In this document: positions 1 through 12,000 of the stretch, one piece after another | Layout: every line of letters begins with the position of its first letter | Numbering within the stretch: position 1 is the stretch's first letter | Assembly (NCBI GenBank): GCA_950295325.1 | Contig: OX485804.1 | Location: 34,534,001-34,598,000 of the forward strand | DNA from: Polytrichum commune | Lineage: Eukaryota; Streptophyta; Polytrichopsida; Polytrichales; Polytrichaceae | Direction of reading: 5' to 3' | Length of the DNA stretch: 64,000 bases | Notes under the pieces: model-generated | What the model was told of the DNA's origin: nothing | Seen by the model: the letters and a program-made list of their open reading frames with translations, nothing else | Databases searched by the model: none | Program-made: the position numbers and the translations under genes

Positions 1-2258
1 TGTAGAAAGATGAGATGTTGATGATTACATCAATGCTTCATTTTCTACAAAATGAATGTTGTTGGGTCTTGGGATGGATTGTGGAGTGTATTTTATGTAG
101 AGAAGTACGACAACTATTTCATCTACAATTAAATCAATTGTTAGGAGGACTAGGGGAAGACCTTCCAAAATTTTACAAAGTACATGTGTTCTTAATGGAG
201 TTGACCATGGCACGTGGTGTATATAACGAGTTTAGAAAATGAGACGGAAGGTAGTACAAGTTGGGGAAGTTGCAGACATCCCATTGACCTTCTTAATTAG
301 AAAGTGAACAATGATAAAAAAAACAAGTATTGTCATGTTCGGTTTTATGGTTTATCTTAATTATTTAAAAAAAATCCTTAGACACTTCAAATTCAAATAT
401 GACCACTCAGATTCTATTTGGGTTGATGTAGATAGCGTAATTTGCACAATGACTATGTCATTTGATGTAGAGATGAATGTCTTTGAGTTTGATCCGGTTG
501 ATGAGAACTTCTTGAATGAATTTGTTCAAAAATCTACATGAAATTAATAACGATGTAGAATATTGGTTGTGACCCCATACCAATATCACAAAATGACTAA
601 TTTTCTTTCTAGTGTACAAATTATGAATGATTGGTGTAGAAACTGTTTTCTAAGTTAGTAGATGTTATTTAATTTATGAAGTTTTCTTGCTTCATTCAAA
701 AATGTCGTTTATTAATGAGCATTGGATGGTTGAGGTGATAAACATGTATTAAAATTTTCAAATGCATGAAGATGATGAATTGATTTTCAATCCAAATTCG
801 AAGGAAGCTAGGTACTATGTTTTCCTAAACCTTGAATTTGCACTTTTGCTTGTTGTTTGGTCTTGTATAGATTTTTGAATGAGCATGTTCAATTCTCTAA
901 ATCTAAAAACCTAGTTATCAAGCCATGAAATTATGATAATTAATATTGGCTTGTGGTTCATTCTTCATCAATTTTTGTTGTTCGCTTATTTGTCTTGCTA
1001 GTAGTGTCCAATATGCCAACGATCTATTGATTATCTTTTTGCTACAATTATCTTTTGTAGATGATCAATGATGTGCTGTACATTTGGCAACCTCACCGTA
1101 GTAGACTCAGAGGATTGCGCTTTGCCTTGGAGGAAGACGTGGTGGAGTGGTTGGAGACTTTGAAGGTTGCCCGCCTCATGCCAACAATTAGTTTTAATTA
1201 TTCCTCATCATTGGTTTTAAACCCCTCGAATTTTTTTAGTGTAATCATGATATTGTAGAGGATATTGACATGTACCTTAACATGTATTGGAGGGTGCATA
1301 ATTATATTGTAACCTTTCACATTGTAAATATTTGGTACAAGGTTGAATGTGTTTGTGAACACAATTAATATAAATGTTTTCAATTTTTGTATTTAGTTTT
1401 ATTTCATTTTAAATGCAATATTTTATTTTTGGAGTAGATAGTTGTGCAAAATGTCATGTCTTGTGACAATTGATTGTATTTCTTGTTTTTTTCTATCCGT
1501 ATTTACAAACTGTCTATGTTAGCTTGTACATTTTGTTATCTCCATGTTGATTGGTAATCTTTTAACTAATATCCAAGTGATATTGGTTGTGTCTTAAATG
1601 GCACATTGAATGGTTTAGCATTGGTATACTTAATTAAGACCGATTGAATGACAAGATGAATGATATGGAACGTTTGTTGCTCACATAGTTGATTTTGCAA
1701 TGCTATAGTATTCCGTTCATTATTTGATACTTGTACGATTTATAAAAGAAATATGATGCCAAAACTTAACCTCTCTAAACAATTACAAATAAATATAGGG
1801 TGCTAAAAAATAAGTCCAAGTAGCTTTATATCTACAAATAGGGAGGGAAAAAATATTGAAAGGTGCATAAATATCCCCCCATTAAATACCCCATTATCGC
1901 ACGTGGTTACAAAATGTAATGGGGGTGTGATCCCCCCGAGTGACTGATCCTTACAAATGGACAACATCCACATGCAAGGACATTTGCTTCTTGAATCAAG
2001 TCTTATAAGCCGTGACCTACGAACCTTGAAATCACTTCGGAGCATCATTCTCCCTCAAATTTAGAATATTTTTTTACTTAAGTTGACGTACACTTATCTA
2101 TTCTTGCAACATAAACGAATCTCCATGCCCCCATGCCGAGTTGGGGGAAGGGGCTCTACAATCACGGCTTCTCTTCCTGAATGAGATTCCATGGGGCTTT
2201 TGTGCGAAAGAAAAGTAAACTACAATGGCAACATGTACTTTCATGAAACATGATAAGT
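1..2258. other. AT-rich stretch with no recognisable gene
   Basis: Only short open frames without recognisable domains are present (for example 15-242 and 1061-1258 on the plus strand). Base composition is AT-rich with many homopolymer runs, as in decayed plant intergenic DNA. I see no RNA gene, no coherent exon chain and no repeat with clear ends here. Confidence 0.5.
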
Positions 2259-3189
2259 ACCGTAGGTTCATAGCTGGTTCGACACATGTTAGCCAAATAA
2301 TTAATTAAAGTTCAAAAAGTAGGTTCGGCACCTAAAAATAGTATATTCATATTTTCGGCAATTTTTTGTTTTAATTTTTAAAAATTCAGCTTAAATTCAT
2401 TTTGAATTTTTTATTTAAGCTTATATCTTGTACATTTGTCTTGCATTGAATGACAAGTAAGATGTGAGTGAAGAGTTGAGAATGCTCTGTGCTTTATGCA
2501 AGTAGAGTGGAGTTGTGTTCAACAATGCATATGGGATATGTAAACTTTGAGGTGAAGCACCGAGTTAGACTTCATTTGTATAACACACATAACTTTTGCA
2601 TAGAGTCTTCAAATGACATAAAATTTGTTGGAGGTGAAAGATTACTTGATTTCTAAACTTTTCTTAGACCAAAAAAAATCCAAAAAAGTTGATCTTCTAT
2701 GCACAAATGAGCTCCGAAAAACTGTTATGAACGCATTTTAATTTTTTGATCTTTACACGGCTGCAATGTTTTGTCCATATCTTTTGCATAAAGACTTATT
2801 TTGACACAAAACTTGTTGGAGGTGGAAGAAGGATTGATTTCTCAACTTTTGTTAGTTGGACAAAATTCTATAAAACTTCATCTTCTATGCTCAATTGGAC
2901 TCCAAAAATTTGTGTACAACACATTTGAAAAGCCACACCTAGAGTCTTGCTACTTCTTAACCCATATTCTTTGTGGACTAATGTAAGTGAGCTTGATTAC
3001 AAAAGGAGCACCTTCTCTCTTTCAAAATTCACATATGCTTCCATTGTAAGTAAAACTCTGAGAAGTAAAAATTTCTTACTTTTTGGCAATTTTGAAAAAT
3101 AATTAATTTTATATTCGGCAAAAAATTCCAAAAATTTCGACTTCTTTTTTTTGAATTATTTAGTGTCGGACCAGCTATGAACCTACGGT
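2259..3189. mobile_element. Non-autonomous DNA transposon, 931 bp
   Basis: The left end at 2259 reads ACCGTAGGTTCATAGCTGG and the right end at 3171-3189 is its exact reverse complement. Pairing continues inward for about 8 more bases with one mismatch. The 3-bp flanks are AGT (2256-2258) and AGT (3190-3192), consistent with a target duplication. The interior is AT-rich and has no transposase. It contains two diverged tandem copies of a roughly 150-bp segment (about 2588-2735 and 2772-2925). The superfamily is not assigned: AGT is not the TWA target of PIF/Harbinger elements. Confidence 0.7.
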
Positions 3190-3524
3190 AGTCATATTGT
3201 TTACCTTTCTTATGGAGAAGGGGAATTTTTGCATATAAGCGTATCTTTCATCCATCCAATATGAAAACTTGACCCCTGTAGGTTTGTGGCTGATTCATCT
3301 CAAGTGACTTAGACTAGACTAATTCGGGATCTTTCAAAACCAGATTTGGATTCAAATGAATGAAAAACAATGACCTTTGAGTTGCATATTATTTCAAGAT
3401 TTTCATGTTGGGTGAATGAGAGTATGCTTGTATGTGATAATTCCCTCTTCTGTTTTGTTAGCTAGTTTGTACAAACTAAGTTAGAATTCATTAGGTAGCC
3501 TTTGGCAAAGACATGACAAATTGA

Positions 3525-3712
3525 TTAAGAAATTTTGAAACATGTCAACATGTAACCGCTTGGAGTTGGAAACACTAAGATCCAATGAATGGGGAGAATC
3601 GACTACTAGTTACATATGAGCCAGTTGAGTTTGAGAAATGATCAGTTGAAGTGCAAGACTTCAAGGAAATTACCGACTATTTTAGGGGAATCTAAGGAAT
3701 ATACAATTGTTG
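3525..3712. repeat. Dispersed repeat family R1, copy 1
   Basis: This segment shares long stretches with about 28283-28480 and 46028-46230, including a block similar to ATGAACCGGTTGAGTTTGAG followed by a block similar to TTTTAGAGGAATCTATGGAA. Further pieces lie at about 4330-4410, 5550-5585 and 5785-5805, the last two in reverse orientation. No terminal repeats or coding capacity were found. It is an interspersed non-coding repeat of unknown class. Confidence 0.55.
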
Positions 3713-3990
3713 GATTGGTATACATGTGAATGCATTGTATCAATAATCAATGTCAATAATGGTATCAAGGAATCTACCATGGGTATCAAAATTATAATGC
3801 GAGTCAAATATTGATATTTGGTGGGTATGTCAAGGTGAGAGAATCTTTGTAAACCCGAGTTATTACTTTAGTCAATATCATTTTAAACCATATTGATACT
3901 AGTATAATTTTACCTAGGTATGAAGGTCCTTGCATGGTATATATACCCAAATGGTATTGAAAACAAAATACGGCCGGGGATTCGTGGCAC
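3705..3990. repeat. Dispersed repeat family R2, copy 1
   Basis: It is similar over about 280 bp to 38195-38510, which lies inside intron 3 of the dehydrogenase gene. The shared core reads like TTGGTGGGTATG followed by GAGAGAATCTTTGTA. This copy runs into the inverted-repeat insert that starts at 3976. No coding capacity. Confidence 0.55.
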
Positions 3991-4213
3991 TCAAGTAAAA
4001 TCATCCGTGCGGATGAAAAAAACATAGGAATCATCTAAATGGCTATTTTTGGGCAATTTGATTCCGGAAATAGAGTCAAAGGCCCCGAATTAGTCTAGTG
4101 ATGTCACATTCGAATGAATCGGCCCTCCACCCCATAGGGGGGCTTTTTTTATTGGAGCCACTTCATCCACGATATCTTGGATGGATGATTTTACTTGAGT
4201 GCCACGAATCCCC
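3976..4213. repeat. 31-bp perfect inverted repeat, small MITE-like insert
   Basis: Positions 3976-4006 (beginning GGGGATTCGTGGCACTCAAG) are the exact reverse complement of 4183-4213, with 176 bp between them. A 238-bp segment with perfect ends and no ORF fits a small non-autonomous DNA transposon. I could not identify a convincing target duplication. Confidence 0.55.
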
Positions 4214-4997
4214 AGCCACAAAATACTATCAAATACCCATACCCTACAAGTATCAAAAAACACGACATCCTTGTTATAGATACATGTATGGTATTTTATA
4301 AAAATGGCAATAGTCCAACACTAGAATATACCTGAGATTAATAAAGAAAAATACTGAAAGATCACAACACATAACCGGTTGGACTTGGAAACACTAGGAT
4401 TTTACGAAGCAAGGTCAAGGCATCCACGGTCAACTAGGTCAATTTAACTGCTCACTAGGGTCATTTGATGCCGACGTTGATGAGATATAGTTTTTAGGCA
4501 AATGGAGTTAAGGTTTATGTGATGGTGGCTTGTGATTCATTACCCTCATAAGAATTTTGACAACTGTCAAAGCCAAGAATTATCATTTAGATAAGCGGTT
4601 ATGGGTTAACCTATCGATAGATTGTGTGTTCTCTAACTTTACCACTTCAAAATTTGTAGCAATTTCCATATTCATGAAAAAAAAATTAAAATTAAAATTA
4701 AAAAATATATATAACATTTTTGAAATTTTATTTTGGGCATTCATCTTAGATCATATCTCTCTTTGCAAGGAAATTGATTTCTTGCTATTACTCCTCCTAA
4801 ATAGATGCAAATTTTTTTATTTTATCAGTCATAGATGTCCCAATCTTCTTGGACACTGCTAGGATCTTGACCCAATTATGCCCAAAAATATTCTTGGACA
4901 CTAGAATATCCATAAAGTAAAGCAAACAAAAACATAGGTTTAGTCCCAAACCCTAAGTTTATGAGAATTTACACCAAGTCACCCATATTTTCTTATA

Positions 4998-5926
4998 CCC
5001 TGCCCACACCTGCTGGTGGGGAGGCCAGTCGCAGGCTCCCACCAGCAAGGTGTCCCGTTTGGTACTCTTTTTGGCAGCAGCAGCGACTGGTTGCAATAGT
5101 CGCGCCTCTCGCCCGTTCGCTACTAATTCGTAACTTCACACATAATTTTTTTCGTACTATTAGCTGGTTGCGAAGTGTTACTATGTGGAATTACGCACAA
5201 CTTACTATATGGAATTACGCAATGCTATATTTATTTATTGTACATCTCATATTTTACCAACAAATGTTAAATTGATAGTTTAGGGTTTAAGGAAACATTG
5301 ACAACTTTACTTGGTAAAAGATCATGTGCATAGTAAGGATCTAGCACCGTGTAAATACAAATAATATGTCACACTAAATATCATATTTCACTAATTGTTC
5401 ACGGAGATATTTGGCAAGATCAGTTAAAATTCTATTCTTTCCAAGTCCGATTGGTTACATGTTTTGTGAACTTTCGGTTTTTTCTTTATTAATTTGAGGT
5501 ATATTCTCTATATTCCTCTAGAATGATTGATAGGTTTCATGAGGTCTAGTTCAACTGGTTCTTTCTCGAACTCAACCAATTCATCTTTTTAACTTCAAGT
5601 ACAAAAACCGAAAATGATGAATGTCCACTACTAATGCATAGAGTAGGATTAGAATGATGCTATTGTGGACCCTAAATGACTAATTGTAAAAGTTAACACC
5701 TAAAAAGGATGTAGTGATACGTCCTACAACCCTCGAGCCAGGTTGGTAATTCTCCTAACAGCTCGAACGCCAACCTCGTTATTTCTCAAACTCAACCAGT
5801 TCATATGCATCATTCACTAAGAGGTAACTATGTGGAAGTGTCTTCTGAAATAAAGCCCACACATACTGGTGGCAGTTAACGGAGTTCGCCCGTTCACTGC
5901 TGCCCACCACCAGTATGTGTGGGCAG
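4998..5926. mobile_element. 931-bp inverted-repeat element split by the retrotransposon
   Basis: The left end at 4998 reads CCCTGCCCACACCTGCTGG. The right end is divided: it runs to 5926 and resumes at 27668-27669 after the retrotransposon. Rejoined, it is a diverged inverted copy of the left end, and TA lies outside on both sides (4996-4997 and 27670-27671). Intact length is 931 bp. A second inverted pair near the right end (about 5855-5925) could fold into a stem. No transposase is encoded. TA flanks suggest a Tc1/mariner-like or similar origin, which is inference. Confidence 0.6.
5922..5926. repeat. Target site duplication, left (GGCAG)
   Basis: GGCAG directly precedes the 5' LTR and recurs at 27663-27667 directly after the 3' LTR. 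A 5-bp duplication is the usual size for LTR retrotransposon integration. Confidence 0.9.
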
Positions 5927-6666
5927 TGTAGGGTCACAGAACTCGCCATTGAAGCTGCAACAGGAGCAAAGGGAGGACTGAGATCTGAGGAGAAGGAGTA
6001 ATTCGACCAAACAGACAGCGAAAACAGGAGAGCAGTTGGAGCGACGAGACTGGAGGCCGGCGGACGCAAGGAGGTGACCGGGAGCCGAGCGAGGAGAGGA
6101 GCTGGTCGGACGTGCCACGTGGAGGGAGGAGCTGCCAGCCCGAGAGAAGGAGCCAGCTCGGCTTTGAGTGAGAAGGTGGAAACAGTAACTTTATACATGG
6201 GCCTCCAGCTAAGCTTAGCCATTAGTGAGAGAGATAGGCTATTAGTGAAAGGAAGGACTATTAGTAGAAGGGAGGCCACTAGTAGGTGAGGTGGCCGAGG
6301 GCATTATACTACTTAGTGGGACCGTGAGTAGGATTAGTAAGGGGTCGGGAGAGCATGAACCCGAAGGGCAGATGAAAGGACATCATGGATGACCAATTTT
6401 GGATGACTATAGCTAACCGTAAATGAATGAGGAAGAAACTTTAGGATGAATGGATGAAAGGGGTATAACTACCAATTGACACATCTAAGCGGATGAGACA
6501 TGCTCGTACGTACTTCTTGGGTAGATCTATTTTAAGCACGTGACAGTCTAATTATAGATCTGTCAGGGATGTATTTAGACTGAGAGGATATACAGGGCTA
6601 AAATTAGTAAATACAGACATTTAGAGGCTTAACCGCCACATCTTTAAATCCTTTGATTTCCAAGCC

Positions 6667-6675
6667 TATATAAAG
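6667..6675 (+). promoter_or_regulatory. TATA box of the 5' LTR promoter
   Basis: The sequence is TATATAAAG. It is directly followed by a 7-bp stem (GGGGCCA, loop CATA, TGGCCCC; 6675-6692), which would lie just upstream of or at the transcript start. The same site lies at 26187-26195 in the 3' LTR. Confidence 0.6.
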
Positions 6676-6819
6676 GGGCCACATATGGCCCCTAAAGCAC
6701 CTCATTATAAAGCGAACTATCTGAGGTGGAGGACGACGAGCTTGAAGACCTAAAGGATCAAACATATCCTAGCTCTCGAAGACTTAAAGGATCAAACATA
6801 TCCTCACGTTCGGAAACTT

Positions 6820-7047
6820 AAAGGATTGTAATCCTCGCATTTGAAGGCACAACGGGATTAGGGATTGAAATATTATCCCCGGAACTCAAAAACTTAAAGG
6901 ATTATAATCCTCGCATTTGAAGGCACAACGGGATTAGGGATTGAAATATTATCCCCGGAACTCAAAAACTTAAAGGATTATAATCCTCGCATTTGAAGGC
7001 ACAACGGGATTAGGGATTGAAATATTATCCCCGGAACTCAAAGGCTT
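6820..7047 (+). repeat. Three 76-bp tandem units in the 5' LTR
   Basis: Units start at 6820, 6896 and 6972. The first differs from the others at a few bases. A partial unit follows at 7048, and shorter related motifs (ACTTAAAGGATCAAACATAT) precede it. The array lies about 150 bp downstream of the TATA box. The 3' LTR carries the same array at 26340-26567. Confidence 0.85.
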
Positions 7048-8145
7048 AAAGGAATTGAAAATCCTTAGAAAGATTTCGGACTTGAAGAATAGATAATCAT
7101 AGTGTCTCTTCAACACGGAGAGGATCAAAAGATCCATATGTATTTAGGATTTTTGGAAATTCAATACTCGGAAGGACTTTGAAACATTGGTGAAACATGG
7201 AAATTATTTAGTTTGAAGGCCAATTTGGAAATAATCAAAGGATTAACATGAGGCAAGGCCGAAAGGGACATCTAAAGCCACTTGAGATTGATTAGGGATA
7301 GTTTGAGTTAAAGTGGTGAAGTAGAATCATGACTTAGAGAACGAGTTGGACGCGACGTGGAGAGTATCAACCACGGAATCATTTCAACTTGATGCATCGG
7401 AATGCGGCCGGCAAATTGGACCCCGTCAACATATCAACTCAAGTTTAGGATTTCAACTCGTTAAAAACTCTATCTCGAAGATTTAAAGAAAACTCTAAAA
7501 ATCATGAGGAATATTACTTGAATACGGAACAAACATTAGATGAAAGCACTTTATGAGAAATTATGTGGATACTAGAACTTGGATATGGAATGAAATCTTG
7601 AGATGAAACTTTAGTGAGGGAGTATGATTTGACTTTCAAAAGAGTTGTAACCTTTTCATAAATGCATGTTCTTGAATGGAATAAGAATCTTTTACGACCG
7701 TTCATACCATGAAAGATATTGTATGTATGAACGATGTTCTCCCTAAAACACTTAACCTTGACATTAGGGTTTCGGGGAATATAAACTTAAAGACTTGGAC
7801 ACTTTATCCTTAGAGATTTATAAAGGGCTCTTGATTAGAAAAAGGATTATGTTACTAAATCCATATAAGATGCGAAATCTAATAAAGGTTTAGGAACACC
7901 TAACCTTGACATTAGATTTCGGGGGACATAAACTTGAAAACTTAGGTCAATTTGTCCTTGAGGATTCAAAAGAGCATTAAGATTATGTATCACAAAATTA
8001 AGATTATATGAGTGCAAACACCTTCACCAGAAATGGGAAACCTAATGAAGGTCTAATTTTGGTGGGAGTAACTTCCATGTAAACCGGTCAGCAGCGGGTT
8101 ACACCGTCTAAGTTTGCTGAGGGTTTGAAGGTGACCTCGACATTT

Positions 8146-8163
8146 TGGCGACCATGCTGGGGA
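8146..8163 (+). promoter_or_regulatory. Primer-binding site, tRNA-Arg type
   Basis: TGGCGACCATGCTGGGGA starts 3 bases after the 5' LTR. From memory it matches the complement of the 3' end of plant tRNA-Arg(ACG), including CCA, at 15 of 18 positions, with the three mismatches clustered at positions 8-10. Arginine primers are known in Ogre/Tat-type elements. A different isoacceptor in this organism could match fully. Confidence 0.65.
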
Positions 8164-8257
8164 TTTCGCCACATGGGTGTTACACTCACCTAGAGTAGGA
8201 TATCTGAATTACAAACTACAAAATATTTTGGGAAAGTTGGATGGCAGGAAAACAGGA

Positions 8258-8869
8258 ATGGAGAACTTGTATTACCTATATAATGGGAGAAGCCAACGGG
8301 AGGCAAATGAACAACGAAAGTGGGCAGAAACATTTGGACCTCGGAAACAAGACCGTATAGAAAGGGCGGTACAGCGGAGACTTGAACAATTCAATTTACG
8401 CGGATTTATTGTGCAGGAAAATAGAGAAGGAGAAGAAGATAACTCTAAACAACAAGAAATCTCAATCCGAGGCAGGTGGCCATGGGATTATCCAAAGTAT
8501 AACACCGATAAAACAACCTTGAGAAAATGGGAAGGAACGAAGAAATTCCACGACTTGATGTGGGACATGCAAAAATACTACGAAGACAAAACATGGCAAT
8601 TGTTTAAAGAAAAGGAAATAGGTTTTACTTACCGGTCTCAATTTGAGAGAAACATTGAGGAATTACCGGAGGAACTACAGGCGTTAATCTATTCCAAGGT
8701 GTGGAATAACGGAGGTGAAGGTATTTATGCCCATGCCTTGGGAGCAACCAAGCATCGAGGATACCACTATAAACAGGAGGGGTTATTGTATGATCTCTAC
8801 GTTAGAAAAGTGTTTTTACCTTTGTATGGTGGACTGAACGGTAGGGTAGGAAACTTAGAACTGGAATAG
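8258..8869 (+). CDS. Upstream retrotransposon ORF1, unknown function
   Basis: The frame encodes about 203 residues from the first ATG at 8258; it is open further upstream to about 8177 but with no ATG. The protein is strongly charged (many K, R, E), has a repeated aromatic character (YYLYNG near its start) and contains no zinc knuckle, protease or polymerase motif. It lies between the primer-binding site and gag. That is where giant Ogre-type plant elements carry an extra ORF of unknown function, so a structural or regulatory role in the element is possible. I do not recognise its family. The 153 bases to the gag start contain no long frame. Confidence 0.6.
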   Translation: MENLYYLYNGRSQREANEQRKWAETFGPRKQDRIERAVQRRLEQFNLRGFIVQENREGEEDNSKQQEISIRGRWPWDYPKYNTDKTTLRKWEGTKKFHDLMWDMQKYYEDKTWQLFKEKEIGFTYRSQFERNIEELPEELQALIYSKVWNNGGEGIYAHALGATKHRGYHYKQEGLLYDLYVRKVFLPLYGGLNGRVGNLELE

Positions 8870-9022
8870 AAGCAAACTAAGGAAACAAGAAAAGAGAGCC
8901 TAAATCAAACTTGTATCCAAGTGATCATCCATAAGCAAACAGGTGAAGTACGGGTGCATTGAGGCGTCTGAGCTGAGAGAGCCGACCAAGAACATGACCC
9001 CGAAACACTCTCAGTAGCGTAC

Positions 9023-12000
9023 ATGGTTGATCATGAGGACACAACTAGTACAAGAAGTACATCACCAACCCCGAGAGAAAGGGAAGCCGAGAGGAAGCAT
9101 GTGGAGCGCATGCACTTCCAAGAAGACAGCGTGAAACGCACTGATCAACAAAAGAGAGAGAGAGAAGAAAGGTACGCGAGGCGTACGCGACCAAGGACTA
9201 AAGAAAAAGAAGACATTAGGAATGCTTCGGAACCACCAGTAATAGGTACCCATACCATCAAAACCAACCATCAAAGAAGTCAGAGTGAAGGAGGAAGTAG
9301 TAGCAAGACGTATAAAGAAGATGAAGAAACCACTAATGTACACTTGAATCAAGGAGAAAACGAGGAAGATGAGGATGATTTGATAATAGGTACCCCTCTT
9401 GGGACCTACGTATTGAGAACAAAAGGTACACGGGAAAATTCAGGTACGCACACCCCAGTAGAAGAGACACTTGAGAAAGGTAAAACTCATCGGAAGGATT
9501 CATCAAGAGAAGACCTTTTCAAACGAGAGAATTGGGAAGAGTTGAAAAGAAATTTTGAAATACAATTTAGTTACGAGGACTCCGGTTACTCCGGAGGAAG
9601 CACCCACAACAACAACACGGACCAAGAAGTGAAGAAACCTATTAGTCAAGAAGAATTTGACGAGCTAAGGAGAAAATTTGAAGAAAGGCTCAAGCAATTC
9701 CAAAGCTCTGGAAACAACGCCGGAGTCAGTCCACCACGAACAAATAGCAACAACTCAACCAGTATTGGAAACAACGCCGGAGTCAGCCCACCACCAGTAA
9801 ATAGCAACAACCCACTTGGTGTTGGGAACAATGCACCCAACGCGGCCAACATGGCAGCACCACAGAGAAGAACTAAGGTACCTTTACCAACTTATAAAGG
9901 TAAGACTGATCCTGATACATATATGCAGGAGTTCAACAACGTGTGTCTCGCAAACCAAGAAGACACAGACGCGATCAAATTGCAGTTATTTCCAGTCACC
10001 TTGAAGAAACGAGCACTGGAATGGTATTCCCAATTCGGCCCGAATCATTTCCCAGACTGGCCAACTTTGGGTACCGCTTTTCTTATGAGATTTAGAACCA
10101 AGAAATCAGAGGGAGAAGTGATTGAAAGTTTGGGATCCCTTAAACAAAAGAAGGATGAAACGGTTGAGGAATTTTATGAAAGAGTCATGGTAGAATCAGC
10201 AAAAATTCACCCTCAACCGAGTGACCATTTTAAGAAAGCATGGTTTTTGAACGGCCTCAAAAAGGAGTACGCCAAACACATCGATCTGATGCCAACGGAC
10301 GATTTGGAAGAGGCTAAGGCTTCCGCCCGGAAGTTAGAACTGGGCCGGATGAGGAAAGGAAGATCCCTCGACGACAGTGATAGTGATGAATCAAGTGAAG
10401 ATTCGGAGGAAGAACAGAGAAAGAAGAAACGGAAACCCAAAAGTAAGAGGAACGAGTCAACGAAAGATGATATCAAAACTCTTAGAGAAGAGATCGAAGG
10501 ATTGGCTTTAGGGAGCAGAAAATTTCGAGCGGGCATCATTTGTCGAAGATGCCGGAATGAAGGGCACTATGTTCAGGAGTGTCAAATGAAGCAGTGCACC
10601 AACTGCAACAGCCTAACACACAACACAAGCGAGTGTGTTTACGAAAGGCACGAATCTCGGAGACCCCGAGATAGGAGATATGGGGTAAACCAAGTACAAC
10701 CCCAAGCTAATCGGAGGCCAGGAGCGATAACTCCTAGGCGAGAAATGAATGAAAGAAGGGTTCGGTTTGAACCAAGGATAGAGTTCCGGAGAGATGAAAG
10801 ATCCCCCTTTAGGGAAAGCGATTACCGGCGGGAGGCGGGAGGCCCCTACCGGGGAAATGAATATCGCAGAGAGGAACGGCCATACTATAGGCCCAACAAC
10901 AACTACCGAGATGAGTTCAGAAGGGAAGGTTATTCCCCTTACAAAACCCAAGATTACCGGAGGGAAGATGGATACCCCTACCGAGGAGGCCCCAGAGGAC
11001 CTATTAACCATGACAGGTATGAGTATACCAGGAGCCTGATGGATAATAACAACACCAAGGCAGCACCGAGAACTGGGTTCACTGGCGAACCACAGCGAGA
11101 TGGCAACCCCGACGAGTGTTTCTATTGTCATCAGAAGGGGCACCGGAAACCGGATTGTCCGCACTTTATTAAACACCAACAGGAGTTGAGTGGGTTTAGA
11201 AACACAAAGCCGGCAGTAGGAGCCAACGTAGTGTCCCCTGCAGTTTGTGTGATGACCAGAGGCCAACGGGCCGCAGCTGAGAAAGGCAAAGAAGATAGTG
11301 AAAGTGATGACAGCGATGACGATGATAAATCAAGCAGTGGCAGCTCAGAAGAGCAAGAAGACCACCAAAAGAGGGAGGAGAACTCCGAAGATGAAAGGGA
11401 TGACGCGTTCGAGGATAATGAACGCAACAAAGTGATTGAAGAAAGGCCGATAGGAGCCAACAGTGAAGAATGGAAAGCGAATAGGGAAGTCCACCGGGAG
11501 GTGAGTAAGACTATCCATGAAATACAAGAGGAAGAGGGCGAAGCTCTACCCACGCCAGAAGAGTTCGCACCTTGGTACCCAGAAAAAGAAGAGGCAGAGA
11601 AGCCCGTGAAACGGAGCCCCGAGAAGGGAGGCGTCCCAACAACTACCCGGGCAAGGGTAGATAAAATTTTAGAGAGTGTGATGAATCACACAAAAGCAAA
11701 CATCTCAATAGGGCAGCTGCTAGAGATAGCCCCCTATTGCAAGAAACGGGTAATGGCGGCCCTTACCAGCCAAGAGGAGGAAACGGAGAAACCGACCTCT
11801 ACATATCACGTAACAGCAAAGGCGTTCGACGAAGAAATGCCCATGATATCAGTGATCGTTAAGAACAGAAGAGTTCCAAATGTTTTAATCGATGGTGGCT
11901 CAGGAGTGAACATCATCACTAATACCTTAAGAAAGAAACTAGGGCTTGACAAAATAGAGCCCGCCCCATTTACCATCAAGATGGCCGACCAAAGGAAGGT

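Larger units (their letters stand above)
5927..8142 (+). repeat. 5' long terminal repeat (2216 bp)
   Basis: It begins TGTAGGGTCACAG and ends CGACA, and recurs at a constant offset of 19520 bases at 25447-27662. No mismatch was noticed when the two were compared line by line. It contains a TATA element (6667) and three 76-bp tandem units (6820-7047). The antisense open frames inside it (for example 5779-6279) recur in both LTRs and have no recognisable domain, so I do not call them genes. Confidence 0.95.

Noticed and set aside
5779-6279. Minus-strand open frame at the 5' LTR, repeated at 25278-25799
   Set aside because: The shared part is simply duplicated LTR sequence, low in complexity (Ser/Leu/Pro), and the flanking parts differ. 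No homology.
8177-8257. Upstream extension of ORF1
   Set aside because: The frame is open but begins with GTG and lies only 14 bases after the primer-binding site. The first ATG at 8258 is the safer start.
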